Shown in pieces: positions 26,276-35,533 of a stretch of 64,000 bases of DNA. Every line of letters starts with the position of its first letter. Positions within the stretch are counted from its first letter, which is position 1. Source of the DNA: Cyclobacteriaceae bacterium (GTDB lineage: Bacteria > Bacteroidota > Bacteroidia > Cytophagales > Cyclobacteriaceae); assembly GCA_026129485.1 (NCBI GenBank), contig JAHCHY010000004.1:1-64000 (forward strand), in the 5' to 3' direction. The position numbers were made by a program, and so were the translations under genes. Under the pieces are notes generated by a model. It was not told where the DNA came from, searched no databases, and saw only the letters and a list, made by a program, of their open reading frames with translations.

Positions 26276-26872
26276 ATGAACAAGCCGCTGCAAATTGGAA
26301 TTACCGGTGGTATCGGTTCAGGCAAAAGCCTGGTGTGTAAAATTTTCAATGCATTAGGTGTACCTACATACGATGCCGACAGCCGAGCGAAAATGGTAAT
26401 GACCACTGACGGAATACTGGTCGATGCAATCAAAAAAGAATTCGGAGTTTTGTCGTACGATGAGAGGGGTGCTCTTAACAGAAAATACCTGGCTGATGCT
26501 GTTTTTAATCAAACCGAAAAGCTGAAACGATTAAATGAGCTGGTGCATCCGCGGGTGGCTTTGGATTATGAGCAGTGGGTGAGCAGGCATACAAATGTTA
26601 AATATGTGTTAAAAGAAGCAGCTCTCCTGTTCGAGTCAGGATCGTATAAGGTTTTGGATAGCGTAGTTGTAGTAACGGCACCGGAAACTATCCGGGTGCA
26701 GCGGGTGTTGAAACGGGATCCGCATCGAAGTCTTCAACAAATACAGGAAATAATCCGTAATCAAATGCAGGAATCTGAAAAAATAGAAAGAGCAGATTAT
26801 GTAGTTGTAAATGATGAAAACGTATTGCTTGTGCCACAGGTGCTTTCGCTTCATAAACAATTCACGGTATAA
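26276..26872 (+). CDS. coaE: dephospho-CoA kinase
   Basis: 198 residues. P-loop GITGGIGSGKS (about 8-18), DADSRAK (substrate and base region) and the LVHPRV and EAALLFESG signatures are all present. It phosphorylates the 3'-hydroxyl of dephospho-CoA, the last step of coenzyme A synthesis. Last gene of the yajC-ybbR-coaE group; the RND adaptor gene follows after 27 bases. Confidence 0.96.
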   Translation: MNKPLQIGITGGIGSGKSLVCKIFNALGVPTYDADSRAKMVMTTDGILVDAIKKEFGVLSYDERGALNRKYLADAVFNQTEKLKRLNELVHPRVALDYEQWVSRHTNVKYVLKEAALLFESGSYKVLDSVVVVTAPETIRVQRVLKRDPHRSLQQIQEIIRNQMQESEKIERADYVVVNDENVLLVPQVLSLHKQFTV

Positions 26873-26899
26873 TTTTTACTTGTCCCCATTAATTTGAAT

Positions 26900-27961
26900 A
26901 TGAGTTTTTCGTTCAATCGTTTCCTGGTTCTGCTGGGTGTTATTTTCCTGGCGGTTGCATGCGATAAGAAAGCAACAACTTTGCCGGCAGCAAACCGCAA
27001 TACGGGTCCGTTGGTTGTGGATGGATTCCTGGTAACGCCACAAAATGTAAGCGACAAGATTGAAGTTCCGGGCTCTTTGTTGCCAGCAGAGGAAACCCAG
27101 ATCCGGACAGAAGTAAGTGGCCGGGTGATTAAGCTGAATATCCAGGAAGGCACTACAGTAAAAAAGGGAGAGCTCCTGGTAAAGTTATTTGACCAGGATT
27201 TGCAGGCCACACTTAAAAAGCTCCAGGTGCAATTGGAGATCGCGATCAAGAGTGAAGAGCGTTTGCGCGAATTGTTAGCCATTAATGGTATCAGCCAGCA
27301 GGAGTATGACCTCAGCCGCCTGGGCGTGGAAAACCTGAAGGCTGACATTGAGTCTACGGAAATAGCAATTTCAAAGACGGAGATTCGTGCACCTTACCAG
27401 GGCAGGGTGGGCTTGCGTAACATCAGCTTAGGATCGTATCTGTCCCCCACAGATATTGTAACCACCATTCGCCAGGTCGATCAGCTTAAGCTGGAATTCG
27501 CTATCCCGGAGAAGTATGCAAAAGAAGTGAAGGCGGGCAGCAAAATAACCTTTCGGGTTGATGGTGGAGGCCGCGATCACTCGGCTGCTGTAATCGCTAC
27601 CGAAAGTGGCGTAGATCAGGCTACCCGTACCCTGCGCATTCGTGCGTTGGTCAGTTCAGGGCACCCGGAGCTTGTGCCGGGTGTGTTTGCAAAAGTTCAG
27701 CTCCAGTTAGGAAGCAGCTCAAGCGCGTTAATGATTCCTACCCAGGCAGTGTTACCGCAGATTCGCAATAAGCAGGTAATTCTTTTCCGGAAAGACAGCG
27801 CAAACTTTACAATAGTGGAAACAGGCATCCGCGATTCGGTGTATGTTCAGATATTAAATGGCCTAAAGCCGGGCGATACCGTTGTTACAACCGGCCTGAT
27901 GGCTATTCGTCCGAATGCAAAAATCAAAATCGGGAAAGTAATTCGTTACCAATCTAAATAA
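26900..27961 (+). CDS. RND efflux periplasmic adaptor (membrane fusion protein), lipoprotein
   Basis: 353 residues from the ATG at 26900 (a TTG two codons earlier is less likely). Signal peptide with lipobox (FLAVAC, then DKK). The order is that of HlyD/AcrA-like adaptors: lipoyl half (EVSGRVIKLNIQEGTTVKKGELLVKL), short alpha hairpin with the Bacteroidota-like NGISQQEYD, second lipoyl half (IRAPYQGRVGLRNISLGSYL), beta barrel and membrane-proximal domain (LKPGDTVVTTGLM). It links the RND pump encoded next to the TolC-type channel. Operon order adaptor-pump-TolC with gaps of 7 and -11 bases. Confidence 0.94.
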   Translation: MSFSFNRFLVLLGVIFLAVACDKKATTLPAANRNTGPLVVDGFLVTPQNVSDKIEVPGSLLPAEETQIRTEVSGRVIKLNIQEGTTVKKGELLVKLFDQDLQATLKKLQVQLEIAIKSEERLRELLAINGISQQEYDLSRLGVENLKADIESTEIAISKTEIRAPYQGRVGLRNISLGSYLSPTDIVTTIRQVDQLKLEFAIPEKYAKEVKAGSKITFRVDGGGRDHSAAVIATESGVDQATRTLRIRALVSSGHPELVPGVFAKVQLQLGSSSSALMIPTQAVLPQIRNKQVILFRKDSANFTIVETGIRDSVYVQILNGLKPGDTVVTTGLMAIRPNAKIKIGKVIRYQSK

Positions 27962-27968
27962 CCGACTC

Positions 27969-30900
27969 ATGAATATTTCCGAGTTAAGTTTAAAAAGACC
28001 GGTACTGGCGTTCGTCATGAACATCATCCTGGTGCTGTTTGGTATAATCGGATTCCAGGCGCTGGGCGTGCGCGACTACCCGGCTATCGATCCGCCCATC
28101 ATCAACGTAAGCACTTCGTATTCGGGCGCCAATGCCGATATCATTGAGTCGCAGATAACCGAACCACTGGAAAAGGCAGTGAATGGTATTGCCGGCATTA
28201 AAAACATTACTTCATCTTCCAGCGTAGGGCGCAGTAACATTAATATCGAGTTTAACCTCGAGGTTGACCTCGAAGCTGCGGCCAACGATGTGCGCGATAA
28301 AGTTTCGCAGGCTACCCGGCAATTACCCGATGACCTGCAAAGCCCTCCCACCGTTTCAAAAGCCGATGCCAACTCAGGGCCCATCATCAGCATGACGGTG
28401 CAGAGCAACTTACGTAACCCGCTTCAGCTTACCGAATATGCCAACAATGTGCTGGTTGAGCGCCTGCAAACCATACCCGGTGTAAGCGGTATCCAGATCT
28501 GGGGCGAAAAACGTTTTGCCATGCGCATCTGGATTGACCCGGCCAGGCTGAGCGCCTATAACTTAACCGCGCTGGATGTGCAGCAGGCGCTTAACCGCGA
28601 AAACGTTGAATTGCCTGCCGGAAAAATTGCGGGGAATGCCACCGAGCTGACCGTGCGCACATTCGGCAGGCTGTTTACAGAAGAAGAATTCAATAACGTG
28701 ATCATCAAGTCTTCACCGGATAGCGACATTCGCCTGCGCGATATAGGTGAAGCGGTGTTAGGCCCGGAAAATGAAGAATCCATTTTGCGCGAAAGCAATA
28801 TTGCTATGGTGGGTATGGCCATCGTTCCACTGCCGGGATCTAACTACGTTTCCATTTCCAACGAGTTTTACAAGCGCATGGCGCAAATCAAAAAAGAAGT
28901 TCCGGATGATATCCGGCTGGATATCGCTATGGATCAGACGGTGTTCATCAAGCGCTCTATCCTCGAAGTGGAAGAAACCCTGATCATTTCTTTTTGCCTG
29001 GTGGTGCTGATCATCTATTTGTTCTTCCGCGATATGCTCATTGCCCTGCGGCCGCTCATCGACATACCGGTTTCGTTGCTGGCAACCTTCTTTATCATGT
29101 ACCTGTGCGGGTTCTCCATCAATGTGCTTACCATGCTGGGCATTGTGCTGGCTACGGGCCTGGTGGTGGATGATGGAATTGTGGTAACAGAAAACATTTA
29201 TAAAAAATTAGAGAGCGGCATGAATAAATATCAGGCTGCGCTGGAAGGCTCCAAGGAAATTTTCTTTGCCGTTATCTCTACCTCCATCACACTGGCCATT
29301 GTGTTCCTGCCCATTCTATTTTTACAGGGATTTACAGGCCGTTTGTTTACGGAGTTTGGTGTAGTGGTAGCTGGCGCTGTATTGATCTCCTGTTTTGTGT
29401 CGCTTACCCTTACGCCTGTATTAAGTGTAAAGCTTACCCGCAGCAAGCATAAGCACTCGTGGTTTTATACGGTAACAGAACCCTTCTTTGAAAAAATGGA
29501 GAGCGGTTACGAAAAATTGCTGGGCAAATTTATGCGGGTGCGCTGGGCGGCTGTTGCTATTATCCTAACCTGCCTGGGTATAACCTATATCATTGGCGTA
29601 AACATTCAATCTGAGCTTGCCCCGCTTGAAGACAGGAATCAGTTTCGGCTGCAGCTCAGCGCTCCCGAGGGCACAGCCTTTGAGTACATGGACAACTATG
29701 TGCGCGAGATGGTTGATTTTGTAATTGATTCCGTCCCTGAGCACCGGACAGTGCTCTCGGTAACGGCACCGGGCTTTACCGGTAGCGGCTCTGTTAACAC
29801 CGGGTTTGTTCGTATTACTTTGGTAGACCCGAACCAGCGTACACGTTCGCAGCAGGAGGTTGTGGATGCCGTAAGCCGCAGCCTGAGAAGCTTTCCGCAG
29901 GGCCGCGCCTTTGCCATCCAGGAACAAACTATATCGGTGGACAGGCGGGGCGGTCAGCCCGTGCAGTTTGTTATTCAGAATAACAACTTTGATAAGCTTA
30001 AAGAAGTGCTGCCCAAAATGCTTAACGCAGCCAATGAGCACCCGGTGCTGCAAACAGTAGATGTGGATCTGAAGTTTAACAAACCTGAGCTGCGTGTGCA
30101 GATCAATCGCCTGAAGGCGACACAACTGGGAGTAAGCGTTCAGGATATTTCACAAACCTTGCAACTGGCCTATAGTAACCTGCGTTTCGGATATTTTACC
30201 CGCGAAGGCAAACAATACCAGGTAATGGGGCAGGTTTCAAAACCGAATCGCGATGATCCGGCTGACCTGAAAAACCTGTATGTGCGTGCGCGTTCAGGCG
30301 AGCTGGTTTCGATCGATAACCTGGTTACGATAGAAGAGTCTACCACACCGCCTACCTTATATCGCTTTAACCGCTTTAAATCAGCTACTGTTTCTGCCGG
30401 CCTTGCACCGGGTAAAACCGTGGGCGATGGCATTAAAGCCATGGAACAAATTGCCGGTGAATTGCTGGACGATACGTTTACAACCTCGCTCTCCGGTGTA
30501 TCGCGCGATTTTGCCGAGAGTTCCGGGAACACAGCCTTTGCCTTTGTGCTGGCGCTTGCGCTGATCTACTTAGTGCTGGCCGCCCAGTTTGAAAGTTTTA
30601 TCGATCCGTTTACCATTATGCTTACCGTACCGCTTGCCATCTGCGGTGCTTTGATTTCGCTTTGGATTTTCGGACAAACCCTTAACATATTCTCGCAGAT
30701 TGGTATGATTATGCTCATCGGGCTGGTAACCAAAAACGGTATTCTTATCGTGGAGTTTGCCAACAAGAAACGCGAAGAAGGATTATCAAGAATGGAAGCC
30801 GTGCAGGAAGCTTCGCGCCTGCGCCTGCGTCCTATCTTAATGACCAGCCTGGCTATGGCGCTTGGCTGTTTGCCGATTGCCCTGTCACTGGGGGCGGCTT

Positions 30901-31079
30901 CAACCAGTCGCAAGCCACTGGGTATTGTAATTGTGGGGGGGGTAATCTTTTCGCTCATTCTAACCTTGTTTGTTATCCCGGCTATGTACACGTATTTGTC
31001 GCGGCAACGCAGGCACAACCCGCTTGACGAACCGCTTACCGTGCCCTTGCAAAAACCAGAGCTTGCCTATGAAGCATAG
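27969..31079 (+). CDS. RND multidrug efflux pump, HAE1/AcrB-like
   Basis: 1036 residues, the normal size of an AcrB-type pump. Twelve helices are expected: one near the N-terminus (SLKRPVLAFVMNIILVLFG), two sets of membrane helices near 335-540 and 855-1020, and two periplasmic porter/docking loops. The proton-relay Asp pair lies in TM4 (GLVVDDGIVVTENI). The second half repeats the motif as GLVTKNGILIVEFANKK. It exports drugs, bile acids or other amphiphiles using the proton gradient. An eight-G run near 30935 stays in frame. Confidence 0.95.
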   Translation: MNISELSLKRPVLAFVMNIILVLFGIIGFQALGVRDYPAIDPPIINVSTSYSGANADIIESQITEPLEKAVNGIAGIKNITSSSSVGRSNINIEFNLEVDLEAAANDVRDKVSQATRQLPDDLQSPPTVSKADANSGPIISMTVQSNLRNPLQLTEYANNVLVERLQTIPGVSGIQIWGEKRFAMRIWIDPARLSAYNLTALDVQQALNRENVELPAGKIAGNATELTVRTFGRLFTEEEFNNVIIKSSPDSDIRLRDIGEAVLGPENEESILRESNIAMVGMAIVPLPGSNYVSISNEFYKRMAQIKKEVPDDIRLDIAMDQTVFIKRSILEVEETLIISFCLVVLIIYLFFRDMLIALRPLIDIPVSLLATFFIMYLCGFSINVLTMLGIVLATGLVVDDGIVVTENIYKKLESGMNKYQAALEGSKEIFFAVISTSITLAIVFLPILFLQGFTGRLFTEFGVVVAGAVLISCFVSLTLTPVLSVKLTRSKHKHSWFYTVTEPFFEKMESGYEKLLGKFMRVRWAAVAIILTCLGITYIIGVNIQSELAPLEDRNQFRLQLSAPEGTAFEYMDNYVREMVDFVIDSVPEHRTVLSVTAPGFTGSGSVNTGFVRITLVDPNQRTRSQQEVVDAVSRSLRSFPQGRAFAIQEQTISVDRRGGQPVQFVIQNNNFDKLKEVLPKMLNAANEHPVLQTVDVDLKFNKPELRVQINRLKATQLGVSVQDISQTLQLAYSNLRFGYFTREGKQYQVMGQVSKPNRDDPADLKNLYVRARSGELVSIDNLVTIEESTTPPTLYRFNRFKSATVSAGLAPGKTVGDGIKAMEQIAGELLDDTFTTSLSGVSRDFAESSGNTAFAFVLALALIYLVLAAQFESFIDPFTIMLTVPLAICGALISLWIFGQTLNIFSQIGMIMLIGLVTKNGILIVEFANKKREEGLSRMEAVQEASRLRLRPILMTSLAMALGCLPIALSLGAASTSRKPLGIVIVGGVIFSLILTLFVIPAMYTYLSRQRRHNPLDEPLTVPLQKPELAYEA

Positions 31080-32385
31080 TATTATTGCCGCTTTTGTGGC
31101 TTTTAGTTCAGTTACTTCAGCGTATTCTCAGAAAAAGGTTTTGTTGGATGAAGTGGTTGCGCTCGCATTAGAAAGCGGATATGACGTGCGTCTTTCCAAA
31201 AATGCATGGGAGGCAGCCACAACCGATAACGATTTTGCGGTGGGAGGATTTCTGCCCCAGCTAAATGGAGCGGCATCCACTACCTGGAACAATAACAATC
31301 AAAAGCTGGAGTTTCAGGATGCTTCGCGTAACAACAGCGGCAAGGCTGAATCGAACAACATTACTGCCGGGGTGCAATTAAACTGGTTGTTGTTCGATGG
31401 GGCACGCATGTTTGCTACCCGCGAACGCCTGGCCGAAATGGAGCGGCAGGGCGAAATCAATGTGAAGAACCAGATGGTAAACACGATTGCCCAGGTGATT
31501 ACCAACTACTACAATATTATTCAGCAAAAGCAGCAGCTTAAGGCGCTTGAAGAATTAATGTTATTAAACGAAGAGCGGGTGCGCCTGGCCGACCGGAAGC
31601 TTTCGGTTGGGGCAGGCATTAAGCAAGAGCTATTGCAGGCCAAGCTGGATCTGAATGCGCAACGTACGCAATTCATCAACCAGCAAACGGCTATTGAACA
31701 GCTTAAAAACCAGCTTAATGTTTTGGTAGGCATGAAGCTGCCCGCCCTGTTTGAAGTATCGGATTCCATAGAGATCAACCTGCAGATCACCCGGGAGGAA
31801 ATTGCCGGTAACATTGAAAGCAAAAACTTTCTGCTGCAATCCATCCGCCAGGATATGTCGGTGGCGCATTTGCAATACCGGGAACGCTTCGGGGAATATT
31901 TTCCTACGGTTTCTTTTGGGGCGGCATACAATTATTCCTTTACGGATAACCAGAAGCTGATTAACCCCTTTATGGCGCTTACCAACCGCAGCAGTGGTTA
32001 CAATTATGGCTTTACAGTAGGTGTTCCTATTCTTAACAATTTTGTTACCCGCAGAAATGTGCAGCAGGCCCAGATAAATTTTAACAGGCAAAACCTGCTA
32101 TACGATCAGCAACGTGCCGTAATCAATACCTCGGTGCATAACGCTTACGTGAATTACGACAATGCCCGCAAGGTTTTACTGATAGAGGAAGAGAACATTT
32201 TACTGGCGAAAGAAAACGCCATGATTGCCATGGAAAGCTTTAAGCGCGGTGTAAGCACCTTTATTGAGCAACGCACGGCCCAGCAAAGCCTGGAAGACGC
32301 CTATAACCGGTTGATTAACGCCCGCTATCTGGCCAAGGTAGCCGAAACCGAGTTGTTAAGACTGAGCGGTGATTTGCTGAAATAA
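31069..32385 (+). CDS. TolC-family outer-membrane efflux channel
   Basis: 438 residues from the ATG at 31069, which overlaps the pump stop codon by 11 bases; the upstream open frame is inside the pump gene. Signal peptide MKHSIIAAFVAFSSVTSAYSQ. Two homologous halves of long alpha-helical segments with the OEP pattern (VALALESGYDVRLSKNAWEAA, NYYNIIQQKQQLKALEELM, and repeated AKLDLNAQRTQF / QAQINFNRQNLLY). It forms the trimeric outer-membrane duct of the adaptor-pump complex encoded just upstream. It ends two bases before the convergent scpA stop codon. Confidence 0.93.
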   Translation: MKHSIIAAFVAFSSVTSAYSQKKVLLDEVVALALESGYDVRLSKNAWEAATTDNDFAVGGFLPQLNGAASTTWNNNNQKLEFQDASRNNSGKAESNNITAGVQLNWLLFDGARMFATRERLAEMERQGEINVKNQMVNTIAQVITNYYNIIQQKQQLKALEELMLLNEERVRLADRKLSVGAGIKQELLQAKLDLNAQRTQFINQQTAIEQLKNQLNVLVGMKLPALFEVSDSIEINLQITREEIAGNIESKNFLLQSIRQDMSVAHLQYRERFGEYFPTVSFGAAYNYSFTDNQKLINPFMALTNRSSGYNYGFTVGVPILNNFVTRRNVQQAQINFNRQNLLYDQQRAVINTSVHNAYVNYDNARKVLLIEEENILLAKENAMIAMESFKRGVSTFIEQRTAQQSLEDAYNRLINARYLAKVAETELLRLSGDLLK

Positions 32386-32387
32386 GA

Positions 32388-33173
32388 CTATTCAGCAGCA
32401 GTTTCGGTTTTGGCTTTAACCTCTTCTTCCCGCTTCATAACCCAGAAGTTGTTGTACCCTTCGCCCACTTGTATGGTCAGATAGCCTGTAGCCAGGAGCT
32501 CCAGCACAGAAAGGAAATTGAAGATTAACCCGATGCGGGTAGGGGCTGTTTCCAGCAGCTCTACAAACGATACGCGCTCCTTTACGGTTACTGCATTCAA
32601 AATCATTTCTTTCTGCCCTTCAATGGTAAACGGGTATTGAATTATCTGGTGAACAGGCTTGTTTTTTTCTTCTTCGGCCCGCTTCAGCACTTTTTCAAAA
32701 ACGGTAAGCAGCTTGAAGAGGTCTACATCCTGTAGCTCGGCTTCTACATTAGTGCTTTCGGCCAGGGCCTTCAGCTCTTTTACCAGGTTGCCGCGCTTTT
32801 CTTTCATCAGCTCGGCTTCTTCCATCTTATGGAACTGGTCTACTACCGACTTATACTTCTTATATTCCAGCAGGTGCTTCACCAGCTCTTCGCGCGGATC
32901 AATTTCATTGCCCTGCTCGTCTAATTGCGGACGTGGCAATAGCATTTTGGATTTGATACGCATGAGCGTTGCCGCCACTAAGATAAACTCGCTGGCCACT
33001 TCCACGTTCAGGGTTTCGAGCCTGCGGATGTACTCGAGGAAATCGTTGGTGATTTTGGAGATCGGAATATCATTAATATCTAATTCATCGCGCTCGATAA
33101 AAAACAACAGCAGGTCGAACGGACCTTCAAACAAGGGTAAGCGAATTTCAAATTGCTCCTGCTCCATAGTCAT
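32388..33173 (-). CDS. scpA: segregation and condensation protein A
   Basis: 261 residues. FEIRLPLFEGPFDLLLFFIERDELDI is the ScpA N-terminal signature that contacts the SMC head; SEFILVAATLMRIKSKMLLP is the second conserved block, and the C-terminal winged helix holds VKERVSFVELLE and VLELLATGYLTIQVGE. ScpA is the kleisin of the SMC-ScpAB condensin. scpB and smc are not adjacent. A TATTTTTG motif lies 17-24 bases before the start on its strand. Confidence 0.95.
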   Translation of the reverse strand: MTMEQEQFEIRLPLFEGPFDLLLFFIERDELDINDIPISKITNDFLEYIRRLETLNVEVASEFILVAATLMRIKSKMLLPRPQLDEQGNEIDPREELVKHLLEYKKYKSVVDQFHKMEEAELMKEKRGNLVKELKALAESTNVEAELQDVDLFKLLTVFEKVLKRAEEEKNKPVHQIIQYPFTIEGQKEMILNAVTVKERVSFVELLETAPTRIGLIFNFLSVLELLATGYLTIQVGEGYNNFWVMKREEEVKAKTETAAE

Positions 33174-33189
33174 GCTAAAAGAAAGACTG

Positions 33190-33197
33190 CAAAAATA
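33190..33197 (-). promoter_or_regulatory. candidate -7 element for scpA
   Basis: The minus strand reads TATTTTTG, a full TAnnTTTG match, giving a leader of about 10 bases. No clear -33 element. Confidence 0.4.
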
Positions 33198-33269
33198 GCC
33201 AGGTTTGGCTACTGGAAGGAATATTTATCCGCAAACTAACCACAAAGCCCCCACCGGCCTGTAATTCAC

Positions 33270-33277
33270 TACATTTG
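33270..33277 (+). promoter_or_regulatory. candidate -7 element for dxs
   Basis: TACATTTG fully matches TAnnTTTG and would give a leader of about 80 bases before the ATG at 33363. No convincing -33 is seen. The 189-base gap 33174-33362 holds no other feature I can name. Confidence 0.35.
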
Positions 33278-33362
33278 CGATTTAAATGTTACTTTTAAAA
33301 CCGATTTGAACAGTTACCCGGTATGGTTGTTTAAGATATAATCGTACCCAATCCGACACCCG

Positions 33363-35288
33363 ATGCTGATTACGCCCGGTAAACTACTTACCCAGATTAA
33401 CAGTCCGAAAGACCTGAAAAAGCTTGACCCGGTACAATTAGTGCAGGTCTGCGAAGAGCTGCGTCAGTTCATTATTGATAACGTTTCGGTTTACGGAGGT
33501 CATTTTGGCGCCAGCCTGGGGGTTGTTGAGCTTACCGTGGCGCTTCATTACGTGTTTAATACCCCTCACGATCAATTGGTGTGGGATGTGGGCCACCAGG
33601 CGTATGGTCATAAAATTTTAACCGGCCGGAGAGATTCATTTCATACCAACCGGGTTTACAAGGGCATTTCAGGGTTCCCGAAAAGGAAAGAGAGCGAGTA
33701 CGATACTTTTGGTGTCGGCCATTCATCCACTTCAGTTTCGGCTGCGCTGGGTATGGCGGTGGCTTCCAAATACCAGGGGCTGGGCGAGAAGCAGCATATA
33801 GCTGTAATTGGTGATGGCGCCCTTACAGGCGGTATGGCCTTTGAGGCGCTGAATCATGCGGGGGTTTCAGACACCAACCTGCTGATCATCCTTAACGATA
33901 ACTGCATGTCGATCGATCCCAATGTAGGCGCCCTTAAAGATTACCTGACTGATATAACCACATCGCGCACCTACAACCGGTTAAAGGATGACGTGTGGAA
34001 GATGCTTGGGAAGCTATCTACCTTCGGCAAAAACGCACAGGAAATTGTTTCTAAGGTTGAGAATGGCATCAAGAGCACGTTGCTCAGCCAGAGCAACCTG
34101 TTTGAGGCGCTTAACCTGCGGTATTTCGGGCCTGTGGACGGGCATGATGTAGATCACCTCGTAGCGATATTAAATGATCTGAAAGCCATAAAAGGCCCCA
34201 AAATCCTGCACTGTGTTACTGTGAAGGGTAAGGGGTATGGCCCTGCCGAAAAAGGTAATGCCACTACCTGGCATGCGCCCGGCACATTTGATAAGATCAC
34301 GGGAGAGATCTATAAAAAAGTACATGAAATACCGCAGCCGCCAAAATACCAGGATGTGTTTGGCCACACGCTGGTAGAGCTGGCCCGCCAGAATGAAAAA
34401 ATAGTAGGGATAACCCCGGCTATGCCATCCGGTTCCTCCCTGAACATTATGATGAAGGAAATGCCCGACCGGGCTTTTGATGTGGGCATTGCCGAGCAAC
34501 ATGCGGTTACATTTTCAGCCGGGCTGGCCACGCAGGGGCTTGTGCCGTTCTGTAATATCTACAGCTCGTTCATGCAGCGCGCATACGACCAGGTAATTCA
34601 TGATGTGTGCATTCAGAACCTGCCGGTAAATTTCTGCCTTGATCGTGCCGGCTTTGCCGGTGCCGATGGCCCTACGCACCACGGTGCTTATGATGTTGCC
34701 TATTTCCGGTGTATACCCAATATGATTGTGGCAGCGCCCATGAACGAGCAGGAGCTGCGTAACCTGATGTTTACAGCACAATTGCCTCGTACCGAACAAG
34801 TATTTTCAATACGCTACCCCCGCGGGCAGGGTGTGATGCCCCACTGGCGTACGCCATTCCAGGAGATTGAAATTGGAAAAGGCCGGATGATCCGGGATGG
34901 TGAAGATGTGGCCATTCTCTCTTTTGGTCATATTGGTAATTATGTGGTTGAAGCTTGTGAAGTTTTGGGGAAAAATGGAATTCGTCCGGCTCATTTTGAT
35001 CTACGGTTTGTCAAGCCGCTTGATGAGGAGCTGCTGCACGATGTGTTCAGCCGTTTTTCCAAAGTGATTACGATTGAAGATGGGTGCATCCAGGGAGGAG
35101 TTGGCAGTGCCGTGTTGGAGTTTATGGCAGACCACCAGTACCGCGCACAAGTAACAAGATTGGGCATTCCGGATCGTATTGTAGAGCATGGCGACCCATT
35201 AGAGCTCCACCGGGAATGCGGTATGGATGTAACCGGAATAATTGCTGCCGTTAAAAACTTTTTAGAAGTGCCGGTGAACCATCGTTAG
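33363..35288 (+). CDS. dxs: 1-deoxy-D-xylulose-5-phosphate synthase
   Basis: 641 residues, full length. Thiamine diphosphate motif GDGALTGGMAFEALNHAG...ILNDN, active-site His in WDVGHQAYGHKILTGR, and the transketolase Pyr-domain Glu in DVGIAEQHAVTFSAGLA are present; the Arg/Tyr substrate segment IRYPRGQGV also fits. It condenses pyruvate and glyceraldehyde 3-phosphate, the first step of the MEP isoprenoid pathway and a precursor route for thiamine and pyridoxal. Other MEP genes are not in the window. Confidence 0.97.
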   Translation: MLITPGKLLTQINSPKDLKKLDPVQLVQVCEELRQFIIDNVSVYGGHFGASLGVVELTVALHYVFNTPHDQLVWDVGHQAYGHKILTGRRDSFHTNRVYKGISGFPKRKESEYDTFGVGHSSTSVSAALGMAVASKYQGLGEKQHIAVIGDGALTGGMAFEALNHAGVSDTNLLIILNDNCMSIDPNVGALKDYLTDITTSRTYNRLKDDVWKMLGKLSTFGKNAQEIVSKVENGIKSTLLSQSNLFEALNLRYFGPVDGHDVDHLVAILNDLKAIKGPKILHCVTVKGKGYGPAEKGNATTWHAPGTFDKITGEIYKKVHEIPQPPKYQDVFGHTLVELARQNEKIVGITPAMPSGSSLNIMMKEMPDRAFDVGIAEQHAVTFSAGLATQGLVPFCNIYSSFMQRAYDQVIHDVCIQNLPVNFCLDRAGFAGADGPTHHGAYDVAYFRCIPNMIVAAPMNEQELRNLMFTAQLPRTEQVFSIRYPRGQGVMPHWRTPFQEIEIGKGRMIRDGEDVAILSFGHIGNYVVEACEVLGKNGIRPAHFDLRFVKPLDEELLHDVFSRFSKVITIEDGCIQGGVGSAVLEFMADHQYRAQVTRLGIPDRIVEHGDPLELHRECGMDVTGIIAAVKNFLEVPVNHR

Positions 35289-35452
35289 GTTGTGCGGTGT
35301 GGGTTCAAAAACACGCTGAAAGTCAATATTTTATAGAAAAGGTTTGAGAGGCAATATTCTTTTTGCCTGAAATCGCTCAATTCAGCCCCCTTAGTTGGTT
35401 TCATAGCTTTTGAAAATTCGGCCAATCCATCTAAATTGTGCCTTATTGCATT

Positions 35453-35460
35453 TATATTTG
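35453..35460 (+). promoter_or_regulatory. candidate -7 element before the zinc-ribbon membrane protein
   Basis: TATATTTG fully matches TAnnTTTG and lies 74 bases before the ATG at 35534. The rest of the 245-base gap after dxs (35289-35533) is AT-rich and shows nothing else I can support. Confidence 0.4.
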
Positions 35461-35533
35461 AACCTTTGGAATAGTATAAGAGAAGTTTACCAATAGCAAA
35501 ACAATAGAATAAACCCATAAACTCTTTACCACA

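Noticed and set aside
29565-30125. A 186-codon antisense frame inside the RND pump
   Set aside because: Fully contained in the pump gene, whose product is conserved over the whole length.
30935-30942. Run of eight G in the RND pump gene, possible phase-variation site
   Set aside because: The frame is intact across it (V-G-G-V) and the run lies deep in a conserved helix; no evidence of variation in a single sequence.
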